Of a DNA stretch of 15,886 nt, positions 12,796 to 15,886 are shown one piece after another (the first letter of the stretch is position 1; each line of letters opens with the position of its first letter). Source of the stretch: Clostridia bacterium (GTDB lineage Bacteria; Bacillota; Peptococcia; DRI-13; DTU073); assembly GCA_028709105.1 (NCBI GenBank), contig JAQVYD010000016.1, forward strand, positions 1 through 15,886, read 5' to 3'. The notes beneath the pieces were generated by a model. That model did no database searches and was not told where the DNA came from. It saw only the letters and a program-made list of their open reading frames with translations. The translations under genes were made by a program, and so were the position numbers.

Positions 12796-14358
12796 ATGAA
12801 TAAGTTGACTTATCGCGCTTTATACAGGGAGTGGCGGCCGCAAAATTTTGCCGGGTTAGTGGGACAAGACCATATCCGTAAAACTTTATGCAATGCCCTC
12901 GCTAAGGGCAGAATCGCTCACGCTTATTTATTTGCCGGACCTAGGGGCACAGGGAAAACCAGTACGGCAAAAATATTGGCTAAAGCCGTCAACTGTTTAC
13001 ATCCCCAAGGAGTAGAACCTTGTAATGAGTGCTTAAATTGTCTGGATGTTAATGAAGGGCGTTCCCTTGATGTTTTGGAAATAGATGCGGCTTCGAATCG
13101 AGGGATTGAGGAAATCCGTGAACTTAAGGAAAGGTTAAATTTTGTCCCCAGTCAAGGGAAATATAAGGTCTATATTATTGATGAAGTCCATATGCTGACG
13201 ACGGAAGCCTTTAACGCGTTGTTAAAAACCTTGGAGGAACCGCCTGTGCATGTGCTTTTTGTCTTGGCGACAACAGAACCTCATAAAATTCCGGCGACAA
13301 TCTTGTCGCGTTGTCAAAGATTTGATTTTAAAAAGATAACCTCCCATGAGATGGAAGGCAGATTGCAGGAAATTCTGGCTGCTTATGGAATTACAGTGGA
13401 AGAAGGAGTACTTGCGCTGATTATTAAAAAGGCTGATGGGGGGTTGAGAGATGCGATCAGTATCCTTGACCAATGTATCTCCTCGGGGAATGAACATCTT
13501 ACTTTAGAAACTGTTTATGAAGTAATGGGCTTGGTGAGAAATGAGGTCTTGCTTTCTTTGTTTCAGGCGGTTATAGATAGGGATACAGTTCAGGTTTTGG
13601 GGGTAGTTAATGCCATCTTGCAGGAGGGGATAGAGCCGGGACAGGCGCTGAAGGATTTATTGGAATACTTGCATACTCTACTCTTACTGCAAGTCTGTGG
13701 CCCTGAATCAGACTTGGTTTTTGTTGAGAGCAAAGAAAAAGAGCAGATGCTTGAGCAGGGGCGACAGCTAGGCGCAGCTTGGTTAGCCGAGGTCACAGCG
13801 TTATTAGTGAAAATTGAAAGTGAAAGCCGTTGGCATAAAAATTTAAGGATTGTCCTAGAAACAACACTAATCAATTTGATTTATCGCACAGAGGCACTTA
13901 CTAATCCTGCTGCTTTCTCAAATAATAAAGTAAACCCAACTGTAGCGAAGAAGAAGCCTGTTGCATCGGTTGCAATGCCGGAGAAGCTTGAGCTGTTTGC
14001 GCCGCTTGAGACAGGGAGGGTGCAGGAAGAAGAAAATCCACCTCAGCAAACGGTCGCAGAAGCTGTGCCGCAGGTGCCGGTGGTTACCTTCGAGCAGGTT
14101 CAAGCAAAGTGGCCTCAGGTAATGGAAATGGTTAATCAGAAGAAGAAAACTTTGTATGCCTTTCTAATGGAAGGTGCTCCTTATCAAATCAAGGGCAATG
14201 AGTTGAGTTTCCTTTTTAAAAGCGGGTATCCTTTTCATAAAGCAGGGGCCGAAAAAGCGGGAAATAAAAAAGTACTGCAGGGGATTTTAGAAGAGTTGTT
14301 AGGTGTCAAGCTGGAGATTAAATATCTTTTGGCAGAGAAAAATAAAGAGAGGGAATAA
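12796..14358 (+). CDS. dnaX: DNA polymerase III subunit gamma/tau
   Basis: This 520-aa clamp-loader ATPase loads the beta sliding clamp and organises the replisome. The Walker A motif GPRGTGKT is at 48-55, the four-cysteine zinc module at Cys67, Cys76, Cys79 and Cys82, Walker B with IIDEVHML, sensor 1 LATTEP and the SRC motif LSRCQRFDF. The collar and a low-complexity linker (about 375-435, Pro/Glu/Val-rich) lead to a C-terminal tau-like domain. Length matches single-product Bacillota enzymes; I saw no convincing programmed frameshift site. Start choice: AAGGAGG touches the ATG at 12796, whereas it is 9 bases before a TTG at 12805, giving M-TYRALYREWRP like the usual family N-terminus. ybaB and recR follow as an operon. 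Confidence 0.97.
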   Translation: MNKLTYRALYREWRPQNFAGLVGQDHIRKTLCNALAKGRIAHAYLFAGPRGTGKTSTAKILAKAVNCLHPQGVEPCNECLNCLDVNEGRSLDVLEIDAASNRGIEEIRELKERLNFVPSQGKYKVYIIDEVHMLTTEAFNALLKTLEEPPVHVLFVLATTEPHKIPATILSRCQRFDFKKITSHEMEGRLQEILAAYGITVEEGVLALIIKKADGGLRDAISILDQCISSGNEHLTLETVYEVMGLVRNEVLLSLFQAVIDRDTVQVLGVVNAILQEGIEPGQALKDLLEYLHTLLLLQVCGPESDLVFVESKEKEQMLEQGRQLGAAWLAEVTALLVKIESESRWHKNLRIVLETTLINLIYRTEALTNPAAFSNNKVNPTVAKKKPVASVAMPEKLELFAPLETGRVQEEENPPQQTVAEAVPQVPVVTFEQVQAKWPQVMEMVNQKKKTLYAFLMEGAPYQIKGNELSFLFKSGYPFHKAGAEKAGNKKVLQGILEELLGVKLEIKYLLAEKNKERE

Positions 14359-14374
14359 GGAGGAGGTTGTAGAG

Positions 14375-14698
14375 ATGGGTTTTGGCGGAGGGAACATGAA
14401 TAAGCTCATGAAGCAAGCACAAAAAATGCAGACAGATATGGCCAAAATGCAGGATCAGCTTGGGGAGATGACGGTGGAGGCAACAGCCGGCGGCGGGGTT
14501 GTGAAAATTGTGATGAGTGGTAAACAGGAAGTAAAAGAACTTGTTTTAGAACCGGAGATTTTAAATCCGGAGGAAAGTGAAATGGTGCAGGATTTATTGA
14601 TTGCTGCTTTTAATGAGGCTTTGCGCAAGTCCCAGGAACTTGCTGCCGAGCAAATGGGTAAAATTACCGGTGGGCTTAAGATTCCGGGGCTTTTTTAA
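14375..14698 (+). CDS. ybaB: YbaB/EbfC family nucleoid-associated protein
   Basis: This 107-aa DNA-binding dimer is nearly always encoded between dnaX and recR. The glycine-rich start MGFGGGNMNKLMKQAQKMQ, the central EATAGGGVVKIVMSGKQEV and the PEESEMVQDLL helix are diagnostic. It binds DNA as a tweezer-shaped dimer and may help nucleoid organisation or RecR-linked repair. An upstream in-frame start at 14303 would give 24 extra residues lying over the dnaX end and is not family-like. ATG 14375 has GGAGGAGG about 8 bases upstream. Confidence 0.95.
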   Translation: MGFGGGNMNKLMKQAQKMQTDMAKMQDQLGEMTVEATAGGGVVKIVMSGKQEVKELVLEPEILNPEESEMVQDLLIAAFNEALRKSQELAAEQMGKITGGLKIPGLF

Positions 14699-14704
14699 AA
14701 GATC

Positions 14705-15307
14705 ATGTATCAGTATGCAGAAGCTTTGACAAGGTTGATTGAACAGTTTGCCTGTTTACCTGGGATTGGACCGAAAACCGCTCAACGGCTGGCTTTTTAC
14801 GTTTTGAACAATATGGGGCAACAGCAGGTAGAGGCTTTTGCTCATGCTCTTTTGCAGGTAAAAAAGAGCATTACTACTTGTCCGGTATGTTGTAATTTGA
14901 CAGATCTTACCCCTTGCCGAATTTGTCAAGATGAACAAAGGGACGTTACTCAAATCTGCGTTGTGGAAGACGCACAGGCTGTGATTGCCATTGAGAAAAC
15001 GAGGGAATACAAAGGGCTTTATCATGTCTTACAGGGGTGTATCTCCCCGCTGGAGGGCAAAGGCCCTGACGATTTGAGAATAAAAGAACTTTTGGTCCGC
15101 TTACAAGAGGGGCGGATTAAAGAGATTGTTTTGGCCACAAACCCTGATGTCGAAGGAGAAACAACAGCTTTGTATCTTTCTAAACTGATTAAACCCTTAG
15201 GGGTAATGTTGACGCGGATTGCCCATGGCGTTCCGGTAGGTGGGGACTTGGAGTATACTGATATCGCTACTCTTACTAGGGCGATCTCCGGGAGAAGAGA
15301 AGTTTGA
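14705..15307 (+). CDS. recR: Recombination mediator protein RecR
   Basis: This 200-aa protein acts with RecO (and RecF) to load RecA at single-stranded gaps during repair. The N-terminal helix-hairpin-helix CLPGIGPKTAQR is at 17-28, the zinc finger is Cys59, Cys62, Cys71 and Cys74, and the Toprim domain starts at about 80 with ICVVEDAQAVIAIEKT and continues through ATNPDVEGETTALYL. Full length. The ATG is six bases after the ybaB stop and has no clear ribosome-binding site, suggesting translation coupled to ybaB. Confidence 0.97.
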   Translation: MYQYAEALTRLIEQFACLPGIGPKTAQRLAFYVLNNMGQQQVEAFAHALLQVKKSITTCPVCCNLTDLTPCRICQDEQRDVTQICVVEDAQAVIAIEKTREYKGLYHVLQGCISPLEGKGPDDLRIKELLVRLQEGRIKEIVLATNPDVEGETTALYLSKLIKPLGVMLTRIAHGVPVGGDLEYTDIATLTRAISGRREV

Positions 15308-15348
15308 TTTAAAATACGATAAAAACCTTAATACTACAGGTTTATGTT

Positions 15349-15395
15349 AAAAAAGGGAACCGAATTATGTTATGAATAATTCGGTTCCCTTTTTT
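15349..15395. terminator. Strong bidirectional terminator after recR
   Basis: A perfect 20-bp stem (15349-15368 with 15376-15395) and a 7-base loop, with six A on the left and six T on the right, so it can stop transcription from both sides. It closes the dnaX-ybaB-recR operon. Confidence 0.9.
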
Positions 15396-15429
15396 AATGG
15401 CGGAAAATGTTTTTATTACTTCAAGATAA

Positions 15430-15459
15430 TTGACGGGTAGAATTCTAAAAGTGTATTAT
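15430..15459 (+). promoter_or_regulatory. Promoter of the SorC-type regulator
   Basis: TTGACG (15430-15435) and TATTAT (15454-15459), 18-bp spacer, about 55 bp before the start codon. Confidence 0.55.
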
Positions 15460-15514
15460 AAAATTAAACAAACACAAATGAGAGCATGGTGCTCAAACGG
15501 GCGGGTGAGAAAAA

Positions 15515-15886
15515 ATGTATGAACAACAGCTGATGGTTAAGGTTTGTAAAATGTATTATCAGCAGCAACTTTCGAAAACAGATATTGCGCAGAAACTTCA
15601 TATCTCACGTTTTAAAGTAGCTCGGTTGATTGATAAAGCCAAAAAGGACGGAATTGTACGGATACAGATTGTTTCACCCTCTCAGGATTTGTTTTTTTTA
15701 GAAGAAAGATTAGAAAGTGAATTAGGATTAAAGGCAGTGCTTGTGGTTGAAGGGGTAGACCATGATATTAAGGCGAATATGCGGGAATTAGGCAAAGGAA
15801 CTGCAAAATTTTTATTGGAAACAATACAGGAAGGCGATATTTTAGGCGTATCCTTTGGCACGACAGTATCAGAAGTAATTAAAGCG
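15515..15886 (+). CDS. SorC/DeoR-type sugar-binding transcriptional regulator (partial, 3' end outside window)
   Basis: The first 124 residues are visible. The N-terminal helix-turn-helix covers about 5-55, with QQLSKTDIAQKLHISRFKVA then RLIDKAKKDGIVRI. The start of the sugar-binding domain follows: LEERLESELGLKAVLVVEG, LGKGTAKFLL and DILGVSFGTTVSEV, the last being the GxSxGxT-type phosphosugar-binding loop. The family senses phosphorylated sugars and controls nearby catabolic operons, so sugar-use genes would be expected past the window edge. ATG 15515 follows GGGTGAG at 15503-15509. Confidence 0.88.
   Translation, partial: MYEQQLMVKVCKMYYQQQLSKTDIAQKLHISRFKVARLIDKAKKDGIVRIQIVSPSQDLFFLEERLESELGLKAVLVVEGVDHDIKANMRELGKGTAKFLLETIQEGDILGVSFGTTVSEVIKA

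Noticed and set aside
13320..13345. Programmed frameshift site in dnaX at TTTTAAAAAG
   Set aside because: The A-run is short, it lies in the ATPase domain rather than at the gamma/tau boundary, and I see no supporting stimulator.

Overview
The window looks like chromosomal DNA of a Bacillota member, probably a mid-to-low-GC clostridial (Peptococcaceae-like) lineage. The reasons are the gene order tRNA-Ser, large SRP RNA with an Alu-type 5' half, dnaX, ybaB/yaaK, recR, the strong AAGGAGG ribosome-binding sites, sigma-A-type promoters and intrinsic terminators. I cannot name the genus from sequence alone.

Layout. 1-1034 is a small accessory patch: the tail of an unknown gene, an AbrB/SpoVT-type antitoxin, and a PIN-domain toxin cut off mid-domain and fused to the 3' remnant of an unrelated gene. 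1054-2364 (minus) is an AlbA_2 (Schlafen-type) regulator with a RecG-like C-terminal ATPase-fold region. It is preceded by a striking 270-bp intergenic stretch holding a perfect 19-bp inverted repeat and an 11-bp-period tandem repeat array about 14-15 units long. 2635-3240 (minus) is a TraX-family membrane protein.

3447-10216 is the most interesting block. A DUF5305-like two-TM protein, a NarL/DesK-type sensor kinase and a LuxR-type response regulator form one plus-strand operon. It converges, with a 4-bp stop-codon overlap, on a minus-strand ER/archaeal/SipW-type signal peptidase (Ser/His) that carries an extra membrane-anchored ectodomain. Divergent from the peptidase lie three tandem paralogous small secreted proteins (163-171 aa) with a shared AMAYTSA(E/D)V motif at the end of the signal peptide, resembling archaeal DUF1102 and, more loosely, TasA/camelysin-type SipW substrates. 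The first two copies share a duplicated upstream regulatory block with the same promoter geometry; the last two share a duplicated 3' terminator. Inference: this is a self-contained, signal-regulated system for making, maturing and displaying a family of beta-rich surface proteins.

10355-12178 carries a COG0731-type radical SAM protein and a pyridoxal/pyridoxamine kinase. 12235-15307 is the conserved housekeeping cluster: tRNA-Ser(GGA), SRP RNA, DNA polymerase III gamma/tau, the YbaB/EbfC nucleoid protein and RecR, closed by a perfect 20-bp terminator stem. 15515 to the window end is the N-terminal part of a SorC/DeoR-type sugar-sensing regulator behind its own promoter.
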